Below, piece after piece: positions 34,736 through 43,013 of a stretch of DNA of 64,000 bases (positions are counted from its first letter, which is position 1; every line of letters begins with the position of its first letter). This DNA comes from Sporobacter sp963677825. GTDB taxonomy: Bacteria > Bacillota > Clostridia > Oscillospirales > Oscillospiraceae. The position numbers and the translations under genes are program-made. Location: assembly GCA_963677825.2 (NCBI GenBank), contig CAXXEF010000001.1, forward strand, positions 1,612,001-1,676,000, given 5' to 3'. The notes under the pieces were generated by a model that worked only from the letters and a program-made list of their open reading frames with translations, made no database searches and was not told the DNA's origin.

Positions 34736-34766
34736 AAGCCTCAACAGCAAAAAGCTGTCGAGGCTT
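34736..34766 (-). terminator. Terminator after the GNAT gene
   Basis: AAGCCTCAACAGC / GCTGTCGAGGCTT hairpin with one mismatch. The minus strand continues TTTTTT. It lies in the 337-base gap upstream of the Stn-like operon, downstream of the GNAT stop. Confidence 0.75.
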
Positions 34767-34809
34767 ACGCATAGGGTTATGTTGGTTCGATGTCGGCTTG
34801 CGGCATGGA

Positions 34810-35277
34810 TCAAAATCGTTTTTCGTATGAAATGATTGTCATCCCCGGTTGTAAATCTTCTTCTCCAGTTGATTTGTACCCCATTTTTTCATAGAGACGG
34901 CACAGCTTGTGCTCTTGCTTTATAGTATCCAGTTCCCATCGGCAGGCATTGGGATAGCGAGACTCTGCACACTGAATCGCCTGCTGTGCAAATCCGTTAC
35001 CCTGAAATTCCGGCAAGATGAGTATCGGAGAAATTCGGCAGACGTTATCCGGCAGTCTGACCACTCGGATCACGCCGACACGCGCACCGTCGAGTTCAAT
35101 AAAATAATAATCTGTAAATACCTGCGCCATCCTTTGCGTTATCTTCTCAAGTTCTTCAGCACCGGGATTTGTTTCATAATCTCGATATTTATCCAGTAAG
35201 GGCTTGAAGGCTTTCACTTGCATTTGGTGTATTTGCGCGCAGTCGCTCATTTGCGCTTTCAGTAATTGTACATGCAT
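34810..35277 (-). CDS. GNAT-family N-acetyltransferase
   Basis: 155 residues with the GNAT fold: strand FIELDGARVGVIRVV, the acetyl-CoA loop ILPEFQGNGFAQQAI (Q-x-x-G-x-G/A-like), and the C-terminal CRLYEKMGYKSTGEE motif. Substrate unknown. It is followed by its own terminator and is separated from the aldo/keto reductase gene upstream by about 100 bases, so it is probably unrelated to that cluster. Confidence 0.88.
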   Translation of the reverse strand: MHVQLLKAQMSDCAQIHQMQVKAFKPLLDKYRDYETNPGAEELEKITQRMAQVFTDYYFIELDGARVGVIRVVRLPDNVCRISPILILPEFQGNGFAQQAIQCAESRYPNACRWELDTIKQEHKLCRLYEKMGYKSTGEEDLQPGMTIISYEKRF

Positions 35278-35375
35278 AACACTGCCCTCACGATCAAGTC
35301 GGTATCCGGTATCGGGCCCATATAGCCGGGCACCGGGATGCCTGAATAGTATCTGATTGCAGCCGGTGTATCAAG

Positions 35376-36497
35376 TTATTTTTCGTAAATCTCTGCCAGC
35401 TCGCCCATGACGTCTGCAATACCGATTTGCTGCGGGCAATGCTGCTCGCAGATGCGGCAGGCTATGCAGGTCGACGGGAGCCGTCCGCCCATCGTGGCCT
35501 CGTCAAACGGAAAACCGATCGCCATTTTTTGCTTATACTGAAGATACTCGTTATAAAGATGCATAAGCTTCGGGATATCGAGCTTCTGAGGGCAGTTTTC
35601 AACGCAGTATTTGCAGGCCGTGCAGGGTATCTGCGGGACACTGTTAATCTGCTTAACAACATCATGGATCACGTCCAGCTCATCGCTCGTCAGCGGTTTG
35701 AGATGCTGGATTGTCTGGATATTATCCGTCAGCTGCGCCATGTTGCCCATGCCGCTGAGCATCGTGACAAGTCCGTCCAGACTGGCCGCGAAGCGCACAG
35801 CCCAGGAGGCTTCTGAAACGTCGGGATTTACCTTTTTGAGCATCTGCTCCGCCTGAGAACCGGGACCGGCAAGCAGTCCGCCTTTCACCGGCTCCATGAT
35901 CGTGAAGGGCTTATTGTGCCGCCGGACCGTTTCGTACAGTTCACGGGAGCGGACCGCCGGGTTATCCCAGTCGAGATAGTTAATCTGGAGCTGAACAAGC
36001 TCGGCGTCGGGGTGCTGGGTCAATACCGCGTCAAGATACTCCGGTGTGTCATGAAAGGAAAATCCGTAATGCTTAATTCTGCCCTCGGCCTTCAGCTTTT
36101 TCATGAACTCCCATGCCCCGAGCCGCTCGACCTTATCGTGCATCGCCTGATTGAGCCCGTGCAGAAAGTAGAAGTCGAGTGTGTCAATGCCGAGCCGCTC
36201 GAGTGACGTTTCGAACGTCTCCAGCATGTCCTCGGGTTTATTCACCAGAAATAACGGCATTTTCGTGGTGATCGTAAAACGGTCACGCGGGTGGCGTTTT
36301 ACAAGCGTCTCGCGCAGCGCCGCCTCTGATCCGGGGTACACGTACGCGGTATCGAAATATGTAAACCCTGCCGCCAGAAAAACGTCCACCATTTTCTTCA
36401 TCGGCTCGAGGTCAAATGCGCCGTCTTTTGTCGTCGGAAGCCGCATGAAGCCGTAACCAAGTTTTCCAATGTTGTCGCCCAAATGTTTATCAGCCAT
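35376..36497 (-). CDS. Aldo/keto reductase with C-terminal 4Fe-4S domain
   Basis: 373 residues. The AKR tetrad is visible: Asp49 and Tyr54 in FDTAYVYPGSE, Lys79 in TITTKMP, His113 in FLHGLNQ. The C-terminus carries a ferredoxin-like pair of sites, CTACKYCVENCPQKLDIPKLM (Cys-rich core CTACKYCVENCP) and CIACRICEQHCPQQIG. Fe-S aldo/keto reductases of this kind are frequent in anaerobes and may take electrons from ferredoxin. The ATG at 36497 lies 22 bases after the cupin-like gene. Last gene of the OYE-cupin-AKR unit. Confidence 0.9.
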   Translation of the reverse strand: MADKHLGDNIGKLGYGFMRLPTTKDGAFDLEPMKKMVDVFLAAGFTYFDTAYVYPGSEAALRETLVKRHPRDRFTITTKMPLFLVNKPEDMLETFETSLERLGIDTLDFYFLHGLNQAMHDKVERLGAWEFMKKLKAEGRIKHYGFSFHDTPEYLDAVLTQHPDAELVQLQINYLDWDNPAVRSRELYETVRRHNKPFTIMEPVKGGLLAGPGSQAEQMLKKVNPDVSEASWAVRFAASLDGLVTMLSGMGNMAQLTDNIQTIQHLKPLTSDELDVIHDVVKQINSVPQIPCTACKYCVENCPQKLDIPKLMHLYNEYLQYKQKMAIGFPFDEATMGGRLPSTCIACRICEQHCPQQIGIADVMGELAEIYEK

Positions 36498-36519
36498 CGT
36501 AATGCTGCCCTCAATTCCG

Positions 36520-37086
36520 TCAGGCTTTTTCCTGCTCTTTTTCCTGCATGGCGTCATTGAAGCACTGCCCGCAGTAGATGCACATCAACGCCTGATTTTT
36601 AGTGCAGCGACGCAGATTTGCCCCGTCGTAAATATACTCCGGAAAGCCATCGGGCTTCATGCGCCGCGTCACCTTACACCATGTACCGTCCGGATACAGC
36701 GGAATGAAGTTGACGGGCTTGCCGATACGCTTAAAATTTATAGGACAATGCCAGACGTTCGGCGGCACCCTGATTGTCGTGGGCTTTGTAATCGTGAACG
36801 CCTCCATGTGGTCGGGGTCGTCACCGAGCATAACCTCGATCTCCGCGTCAAAGTCGAAGGGATTGACGAGGTTTGCTCCGGTGAACATTAAGTATTCGTC
36901 CACCGCATGATGAAAATGCGGCTCCTCCATGACATGGGCCTTCATGACAACCGTGAAGCCCATATAAAGCCTGGCGCCCGGCATCACGCCCTCACCCGGG
37001 AAGGTGCAGCGGGGGCTTGCATACGTTTCACCCCATTGGTGGTGATCCTCCGGCATGGTATAAATGTATTCCTCGAAATTTCGCAT
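36520..37086 (-). CDS. Cupin-like protein
   Basis: 188 residues with AAGGAG before the ATG. The metal-type cupin motif 1 appears as EEPHFHHAVDEYLMF (His, His, Glu), and motif 2 as RVPPNVWHCPINF with a His. The family is unknown to me; the length and the closing CIYCGQC segment (an extra Cys pair) are unusual for a plain cupin. It could be an isomerase, dioxygenase-like or binding protein acting on the substrate of the neighbouring reductases. It lies between the OYE-type and aldo/keto reductase genes. Confidence 0.65.
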   Translation of the reverse strand: MRNFEEYIYTMPEDHHQWGETYASPRCTFPGEGVMPGARLYMGFTVVMKAHVMEEPHFHHAVDEYLMFTGANLVNPFDFDAEIEVMLGDDPDHMEAFTITKPTTIRVPPNVWHCPINFKRIGKPVNFIPLYPDGTWCKVTRRMKPDGFPEYIYDGANLRRCTKNQALMCIYCGQCFNDAMQEKEQEKA

Positions 37087-37118
37087 CTGCTATACTCCTT
37101 TCATCCGACCGGCACGGC

Positions 37119-39050
37119 TTATACCCGTCCGATTACACCTGCTATTGTATGCGCCGACTCTGCGGCGTGCTTGATGCTTTTCCCGCCGGCGCAATCGCCG
37201 ATCATGTGAAAGGCCGGGGAGACGGTGGACAGCGCGAACGTTTCGTTTGTCAGCGGTGTCACGCCGGCGGCGATGACGACCGTGTCCGCCGGGAGGAAAA
37301 GCGCGCCGTCCGGCGACGTACAGTGTACGCCTTCATCGGTGATTGTATCGGCCGAGGTGCTAAAATGGATCTTCACGTTTCGATCTTGTAAATCAAGCCG
37401 GGTAACCATCCCCTGCACACCGGGCCCGGGCATTTTCTCGCACAGCTCGACGAGCGCGACCTTTTTGCCCAGCATGCTGAGATAAACACCAAGCTCGGCA
37501 CCGGATGGACCGGCGCCGATAATGACGACGCGCTGGCCGGTCAGCGTCGGGTTTCTAAACGCGTCTTCGACCGCCAGAACTGTTTGCCCGTCAACACCCT
37601 CGATCGGCGGGACGGTATGCTTTGCCCCGATTGCGGCAAAAACAACGTCCGGCGCCATCTTCTCGATATATTCCGGCGTGACCTCGCAGCCCAGTCGGAT
37701 TTCAACGCCCAGCTTCTGCAGCGTATTTTTCTGCAATTCTATGTATTTGACAAGATTTTGCTTGAACGGCACGGCCTCCTCGCAAAGAATTACGCCGCCG
37801 AGTTTGTCGCCTTTTTCGCACAGCACGACAGAATGGCCGATCTTCGCACAGGAGATGGCCGCCTGCATGCCGCCGATACCGCCGCCAGCAACCAGCACCC
37901 GCTGCTTTTCGGGCGGCAATGAAAATCTCGTAAATTCGTTTTCCCGTCCCGATTCCGGCGCAAGCGCGCACAAAATGCGAAACGTTGGGAAAAGGTTGTC
38001 GCTGCAGGCGTAGCAGCGGATACACTTTCTGATTTCATCGTCTTTGCCTGCTCTGGCCTTGATGGGCAGATCCGGGTCGCAGTTGAGGCCGCGCGCCATG
38101 TTGATAATGTCCGCTTTCCCGTCGGCAAGCGCCGCTTCCATTTTGGTTGGATCAGAATGCGCGCCAACGGACGATACATAGGATTTTTTCACGTGTTTTT
38201 TAACTTCGGCGGCATAGTCAACAAACGTACTGTCCGGTTCATACATCGACGGTGCCCATCGGAGCGAATTGCCGCGCTTCGTGTGCCCGTGCAGCCCTGC
38301 CGAGCAGTGGATGATATCCGCGTGGCCGTCGAGCTGTTTGGCGTATTCGACGCCTTCGGGCACGTCGTAACCGTCCTCCCACTCTGTCACGGATATGCGG
38401 ATCTCGATTGGAAAGCCCGCGCCGCATCTCTCGTGGATCGCGTCACAAACAGCCACAGCCAGCCGCGCACGGTTTTCCGCCGAGCCGCCCCATTTATCGG
38501 TTCTATGATTGGTCACAGGGCTGAAAAATTGGTGCAGCAGCCACCCGTGCCCGCCGTGAACGGTGACCATGCCGTACCCGTAATACTTCGCGCGAGCAGC
38601 CGCGCTGGCAAACAGCTCAATCGTCTCGTAGATTTGCTCTTCCGTCATCGCCGTGCACGTCCTTGACGGATCGTTGTCAATGATCCCGTCTGAAGGCCCA
38701 AGGTGCGCGTCGGCATACATCCCGCCGTGCTGAAGCTCCATTGACGGTACGGCGCCAAATCGCTTGACGCTGTCCGCGAGCCTGGCCATGAAGCGCATCG
38801 ACGCGTCATTGGTGATATCAACGCCGAGCTTCCCGGTCCGGCTCACATCGGGTTTGATATGGCACTCTCCGATACAAACGGTCGCCGCGCCGCCGATGGC
38901 TTTGCGCTCGTAATAGGCGATGAACTCTTCCGTCGGCGTCGTGCCGTCCCAGTAGAAATCCATATACCCCGTCGGAGAATTGAATATCCTGTTTCTGAAC
39001 ACCGTGTCACCTATTTTAAAAGGCGAAAATAGTTTCGGGAATTTAAGCAT
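37119..39050 (-). CDS. Second OYE-type NAD(P)H:flavin / 2-enoate reductase-like enzyme
   Basis: 643 residues, a paralogue of the 22247-24208 protein with the same order: FMN barrel (KFPKLFSPFKIGDTVFRNRIF, shown by LFSPFKIGDTVFRNRI), [4Fe-4S] site CIRCYACSDNLFPTFRILC (CxxCxxC-x11-C), then FAD and NAD(P)H domains (VLVAGGGIGGMQAAISCA and RVVIIGAGPSGAELGVYLS). The barrel motif reads VHGGHGWLLHQFFSPVTN, again Trp at the position of the dienoyl-CoA reductase Tyr. AGAGG precedes the ATG. It heads a unit with the cupin-like and aldo/keto reductase genes. Substrate unknown. Confidence 0.9.
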   Translation of the reverse strand: MLKFPKLFSPFKIGDTVFRNRIFNSPTGYMDFYWDGTTPTEEFIAYYERKAIGGAATVCIGECHIKPDVSRTGKLGVDITNDASMRFMARLADSVKRFGAVPSMELQHGGMYADAHLGPSDGIIDNDPSRTCTAMTEEQIYETIELFASAAARAKYYGYGMVTVHGGHGWLLHQFFSPVTNHRTDKWGGSAENRARLAVAVCDAIHERCGAGFPIEIRISVTEWEDGYDVPEGVEYAKQLDGHADIIHCSAGLHGHTKRGNSLRWAPSMYEPDSTFVDYAAEVKKHVKKSYVSSVGAHSDPTKMEAALADGKADIINMARGLNCDPDLPIKARAGKDDEIRKCIRCYACSDNLFPTFRILCALAPESGRENEFTRFSLPPEKQRVLVAGGGIGGMQAAISCAKIGHSVVLCEKGDKLGGVILCEEAVPFKQNLVKYIELQKNTLQKLGVEIRLGCEVTPEYIEKMAPDVVFAAIGAKHTVPPIEGVDGQTVLAVEDAFRNPTLTGQRVVIIGAGPSGAELGVYLSMLGKKVALVELCEKMPGPGVQGMVTRLDLQDRNVKIHFSTSADTITDEGVHCTSPDGALFLPADTVVIAAGVTPLTNETFALSTVSPAFHMIGDCAGGKSIKHAAESAHTIAGVIGRV

Positions 39051-39222
39051 GTTTTTACCTCTTTACTGTCCGCCGCTTCGTAGCGGACGTCGAATTGATT
39101 CGATGTATATTGCGGCTTATTTTAATGGTATCGAATAGACCTACCGTCTTCAATGTTTACCGTATCCATAAAAGCGGGCGGATAATTCGACGTCGATTGT
39201 ATAACATATCCAAACAGAAAGA

Positions 39223-39260
39223 ACATCCGGGACTATTTCTGTTGAAATAGTCCCGGATGT
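39223..39260 (-). terminator. Terminator after the PucR-type regulator gene
   Basis: ACATCCGGGACTATTTC-TGTT-GAAATAGTCCCGGATGT, a perfect 17-base stem, with a T-rich minus-strand flank. Confidence 0.75.
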
Positions 39261-39289
39261 CCTGACACACGATCATTAAAACGGCCTGT

Positions 39290-40807
39290 TTAACTTTCGG
39301 TCTTGCCTGCCGGTGGCGCCAGCGGCGTAATCGGATAGTCCTCCATCATCATGAAATAGCAGAATCTCAAATATGCCCAGACGCGTTCGTCGTGGATGTC
39401 CATGTCCAGCAAATTGCCGATTTTATCCAAGCGATAGAGCAGCGTGTTGCGGTGAATGTACAGCGCTTTGGCTGTGTTACCAAGATGCCCCTTGTTGATG
39501 AGCAGATGATACAGCGTTGCATAGTACGCCGTCCCCTGTGATGCATCCGACTCAACAAGCGCAAACAACGACGGTATTATCCAGTCTCGCCAGTGCAGCT
39601 GTGTTTTCATTTCAACGCCCAGTCCCTCAAGCACTGCGTCTTTGAAGGCATGTACCTTGCCGCCCAAATCGGGCGCAAACGATATGCCGTACCCGGCCTG
39701 ACGGTAATAGGAAATGATATTCTCCAGCCCTTTAAACGTGAAACTGATACCGCAATGATAATGGTTGACGCTGATGAGCCTGACAATGTTGTCGCGCAGG
39801 ATCTTTGCCTGCTCGCCTGCTGCGCGGGCGATGATGACAATATCATTTTGATAGGGGAAGACGACCGCGTCGCCGGCCTGTTCGCTGATACTGTCGGCCA
39901 GCCAGAAAAACAGCAGCTGATCATAAGCTGTCGTAGAAGGTGCGACCCTGTATAAAACGAGCGTATCCGTCTGTGCCCATTTTCGCATCCAGTAAAACGA
40001 TTGGATCGTCCCTTGTGATACGCTGTAGCCATTGAGCAGCTCGACGAGGAACGAATACCCGGCAAACTTTTCTGTGTTTTTTTCTTGTGACTGCTGCAAC
40101 ATCCGTTCAAACAGATCGCCGACATACCGGGCGAGCTGCAAAATAGCCGGGCTAACCTCTTTTTTGCTGTAATACAAATAGAAGTGGCCCCATACTTTGC
40201 CGTTAAAGTAGCAATTTGTGCGAATCTGGTACTCAAAATTCTCGCTGGGCCATGGGAATACAGCAGGGTCAACATCATCGGTATAATTTAACGGCAGCCG
40301 CATATCCTTCCACCTTTCTAAAAAGTAAAAGGGCATCGTCAGCTGTGTTTTAACATCATCCCACTCCTCAAACACCTGCTCCTTTGTATATTGATGGGTG
40401 ATGGCATAGATTTGCAGATTTTTATTGCCGAAGAACATCGGGCACTTAAACAGCTCGTGCGCGGCATCCAGTACGGCCTGATACGGATTGGTCGGGTCAT
40501 GCCGGGCCTCGCTGAGCTTTGCAGCCCAGCTCCTGTATTTGTCAAAGACGCTGACGATGCGATTGATAATCTCGGCAGCATCGCCGCTGTCAATAAAAAT
40601 CATATCAGCGTTGTGCGCCAATATGACGATGTTCTTGTTAATATCAAAAAAATCAGACGCATGACCAATATAGACAAAGCCGAATGAAAGCGTATCCGCG
40701 TGCGAAAAGAGACGGAAGCCATCGATCGTGGCAAAGCCGTCTTGAATGGCGCTTTTGGGATTGTAGTCAGCCAGCTCGTCAAGCAGCATCCACATGCTCA
40801 GCTTCAT
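39290..40807 (-). CDS. PucR/CdaR-family transcriptional regulator
   Basis: About 505 residues. The C-terminal PucR-type helix-turn-helix (HTH_30) is clear: LYHLLINKGHLGNTAKALYIHRNTLLYRLDKIGNLL, with key parts NTAKALYIHRNTLLYRL. The N-terminal and middle parts form long sensory and GGDEF-like/CdaR regions without known motifs. Members activate purine, sugar-acid or other catabolic genes. Start uncertain; the ATG at 40807 has the best upstream purine box. It is transcribed toward the OYE-type gene on the same strand, with a terminator and 170 bases between, so it is a likely local regulator. Confidence 0.85.
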   Translation of the reverse strand: MKLSMWMLLDELADYNPKSAIQDGFATIDGFRLFSHADTLSFGFVYIGHASDFFDINKNIVILAHNADMIFIDSGDAAEIINRIVSVFDKYRSWAAKLSEARHDPTNPYQAVLDAAHELFKCPMFFGNKNLQIYAITHQYTKEQVFEEWDDVKTQLTMPFYFLERWKDMRLPLNYTDDVDPAVFPWPSENFEYQIRTNCYFNGKVWGHFYLYYSKKEVSPAILQLARYVGDLFERMLQQSQEKNTEKFAGYSFLVELLNGYSVSQGTIQSFYWMRKWAQTDTLVLYRVAPSTTAYDQLLFFWLADSISEQAGDAVVFPYQNDIVIIARAAGEQAKILRDNIVRLISVNHYHCGISFTFKGLENIISYYRQAGYGISFAPDLGGKVHAFKDAVLEGLGVEMKTQLHWRDWIIPSLFALVESDASQGTAYYATLYHLLINKGHLGNTAKALYIHRNTLLYRLDKIGNLLDMDIHDERVWAYLRFCYFMMMEDYPITPLAPPAGKTES

Positions 40808-41066
40808 CTCATCACCCGTACCATCAAATTTTCGCATTTTTAATACATAATATCGTAACAACATTCTATCATGATTTCATAATCACTGTAAATAAACCGG
40901 CCGTCATGCGCTAAACCGCATTGCTAAATCTGCAATATATTGCAAAAGGCCGTCCTGCTTTAATAGTACCGGACAATCGGCCCGATCCTTTTTAAGCACA
41001 TTGTGCCGGTGCCGTGCGGTAACCGTGCGTCGTCATCCCTTGTATTGCGCGGCTTGCGCCAAAACA

Positions 41067-41099
41067 AAAACCCTGTGATTGCAACAATCACAGGGTTTT
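41067..41099 (-). terminator. Terminator downstream of tRNA-Arg
   Basis: AAAACCCTGTGATTG-CAA-CAATCACAGGGTTTT perfect hairpin with T-runs on both sides (minus strand TTTTTGTTTT). Confidence 0.85.
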
Positions 41100-41106
41100 A
41101 TTTCAA

Positions 41107-41180
41107 TACGCCCGACAAGATTCGAACTTGCGACCTTCAGAGTCGGAGTCTGACACTCTATCCAGCTGAGCTACGGGCGC
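41107..41180 (-). tRNA. tRNA-Arg (anticodon CCG)
   Basis: Read on the minus strand, the acceptor GCGCCCG pairs with CGGGCGT. The D arm is GCTC...GAGT, the anticodon arm TCAGA-CTCCGAC-TCTGA places CCG at 34-36, and the T arm is GCAAG-TTCGAAT-CTTGT. Discriminator A. CCA is not encoded. It reads CGG codons. Confidence 0.95.
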
Positions 41181-41350
41181 GCATGGCGCTTTTAGCGCGT
41201 GAGCCATTATATCAGAAACACTTCAGACTGTAAAGCAGGATCGCGCGGCGCCACACCCAAGCCGGACGGGTACTATTTTCCGCGTTCGGACAATATATAT
41301 GTACTGATCATTACGCCCGGACGGGCGCTGAGAAAGGACGGACGGAGCAT

Positions 41351-41638
41351 ATGGCATACGAGGAAAAATACAAGACGGTCGAGCTGCCGCATAACGTAAT
41401 TATGGAAAGCCGTAAGCGCGCGAGCGTCTCGGGTGTCGACGACGTGGAGAGCTTCGATGAAAACGAGATCATTATGAGCACGTCGCAGGGGGTGCTCATC
41501 GTGCGCGGCAAGGAGTTGCGGATGGAAAAGCTCAGCCTCGACAGCGGCGACGTCGTGCTTGAAGGCGTCATCGACCGGCTCGAGTACGAAGACGACGTCA
41601 AGGTATCCGGCGGACTGTTTTCCCGTCTTTTTAAGTAA
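41351..41638 (+). CDS. yabP: Sporulation protein YabP
   Basis: 95 residues. YabP is needed for a normal spore coat/cortex stage in Bacillus and forms part of a membrane complex. Diagnostic parts: PHNVIMESRKRASVSGVDDVESFDE and IIMSTSQGVLIVRGKELRMEKLSLDSG (key VSGVDDVESFDE and GVLIVRGKELRMEKL). It is followed by yabQ, divIC and an S1-domain gene, the conserved Firmicutes order. Confidence 0.93.
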   Translation: MAYEEKYKTVELPHNVIMESRKRASVSGVDDVESFDENEIIMSTSQGVLIVRGKELRMEKLSLDSGDVVLEGVIDRLEYEDDVKVSGGLFSRLFK

Positions 41639-41641
41639 CCA

Positions 41642-42304
41642 ATGGGGATCTCGATCTCTCATCAGCTGATGCAGGCGGCTTCTTCCCTACTGCTGGGAGC
41701 GGCCGCCGGCTTTATATACGATTTTTTCCGCGTCGTCCGCCGGCGGACGGGCTCAAAAACGGTGACGCTGGCTGCCGATCTTCTGTTTTGGCTCGTGACG
41801 GGCGCAGCGCTGTTTTTACTGGGCCTGTCGCTCGGCGAAGGGCGCCAGCGGGTTTTCATGAATATTTTCGTCGTGCTCGGCGGTGCGCTGTATTTCTGTA
41901 CACTCAGCCGCTTTTGTCTGATTGCCTGCAACGCATTGGCCGATGTCGTCATCTATGTGCTGTTTGCGCTTTCCCGACCGTTTGTCTGGACGTGGATTGG
42001 TTTTAAATTTATTCGGAATTTTACGAAAAACATCTTTCTTTATGCGTGTAAATGGTATAGAATAAGTGCCAATAACAGGGTAATACCGCATTTTTGTAAA
42101 AAAAAGGGTAGATCCCGAGAGGAGGGCACCGCGCATGAGACTGAAAAGATCCGGTATCATTACGAAAGTAGTCGTGTTCGCACTGGTCATCTACGCGTCG
42201 GTAGCGCTGGTCAATCTCCGCGGAAGAATCGACGCCGCCCGCTCGGAGAAAGCCGCCCTGCAACAACAGGTAACGGAAAAAGAAACGACAAACGCCGAGC
42301 TTGA
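41642..42304 (+). CDS. yabQ: Sporulation protein YabQ, C-terminus overlapping divIC
   Basis: 220 residues as an open frame. The N-terminal 110 residues are hydrophobic with several spans (SSLLLGAAAGFIYDFFRVVRR, LLFWLVTGAALFLLGLSL, VFMNIFVVLGGALYF, LADVVIYVLFALSRPF), typical of YabQ, a spore-cortex membrane protein. From about residue 138 the sequence turns very basic and low in complexity, and the last roughly 57 residues overlap the start of divIC in another frame. Either this tail is real or the native stop was lost. It begins 3 bases after yabP. Confidence 0.8.
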   Translation: MGISISHQLMQAASSLLLGAAAGFIYDFFRVVRRRTGSKTVTLAADLLFWLVTGAALFLLGLSLGEGRQRVFMNIFVVLGGALYFCTLSRFCLIACNALADVVIYVLFALSRPFVWTWIGFKFIRNFTKNIFLYACKWYRISANNRVIPHFCKKKGRSREEGTAHETEKIRYHYESSRVRTGHLRVGSAGQSPRKNRRRPLGESRPATTGNGKRNDKRRA

Positions 42305-42413
42305 ATATGAGATTGAGCACCACGACGATGAAGATACCATCGCCGACATCGCCAGAGATGAGCTCGGTCTCGTCGCGCCCGGTGAAAAGGTTTATTACGG
42401 CACAGGCAACTAA
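42135..42413 (+). CDS. divIC: FtsB/DivIC-type septum formation initiator
   Basis: 92 residues with one N-terminal membrane span (ITKVVVFALVIYASVALVNL) followed by a coiled coil (RIDAARSEKAALQQQVTEKE) and the short conserved tail ARDELGLVAPGEKVYY. It belongs to the FtsL-FtsB-FtsQ divisome linker complex. GGAGG lies about 10 bases before the ATG. Its first 170 bases overlap the 3' end of yabQ. Confidence 0.9.
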   Translation: MRLKRSGIITKVVVFALVIYASVALVNLRGRIDAARSEKAALQQQVTEKETTNAELEYEIEHHDDEDTIADIARDELGLVAPGEKVYYGTGN

Positions 42414-42455
42414 ACGGCAGCCGCCTATTATCAGTGAGAGGGTTAATCAATTCGT

Positions 42456-42908
42456 ATGGATTTTGAAGTCGGGTCCGTTGTAACAGGCAAAGTCACAGGC
42501 ATTACAAAATTTGGCGCGTTCGTTCAGCTCGCGCCCGGTAAGTCTGGACTTGTCCACATCTCTGAAATCGCCAATTCCTATGTGAGCGACATCCACGACC
42601 ATTTGACCGACGGCCAGGATGTCACCGTTAAGATCATCGGTATTGACGACAATAATCGCATCAATCTGTCGATCAAGGCCGCTCAGCCCGAACCGGCTCG
42701 TCCGATCAGGCAAGACGCGCCGAGACGGCCCGTTGCGGCTGCGGCAGGCCGCCCGCGTCAGGCCGCCAGGTCGTCGTCCGGCAGCGCCGGCGCCGCCGAG
42801 CCGTCTTTCGAAGACAAGCTCAAGCGCTTCATGCAGGATTCCGACAGCAAAATCTCTGACCTTAAGCACAACACCGATAAAAAAGGCTCGCGCCGCCGCG
42901 GGCGATAA
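42456..42908 (+). CDS. S1-domain RNA-binding protein (YabR-like)
   Basis: 150 residues. The N-terminal S1 domain (VGSVVTGKVTGITKFGAFVQLAPGKSGLVHISEI, with FGAFVQL and GLVHISEI diagnostic) is followed by a low-complexity Ala/Pro/Arg-rich region and a helical charged end. Proteins of this type lie after divIC in many Firmicutes and are thought to bind RNA or ribosomes. The ATG lies 42 bases after divIC. Confidence 0.88.
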   Translation: MDFEVGSVVTGKVTGITKFGAFVQLAPGKSGLVHISEIANSYVSDIHDHLTDGQDVTVKIIGIDDNNRINLSIKAAQPEPARPIRQDAPRRPVAAAAGRPRQAARSSSGSAGAAEPSFEDKLKRFMQDSDSKISDLKHNTDKKGSRRRGR

Positions 42909-42917
42909 ACAGGTCAC

Positions 42918-42945
42918 AAAAGCCCGCCGGACAGGCGGGCTTTTT
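42918..42945 (+). terminator. Terminator after the S1-domain gene
   Basis: AAAAGCCCGCC-GGACA-GGCGGGCTTTTT. Confidence 0.9.
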
Positions 42946-43013
42946 CGATTATAGTCTTTTGTTTTCCCGTAAAAGCGTGATATGATAATGAAAAGAACCC
43001 GGAGGTGGCCGTT

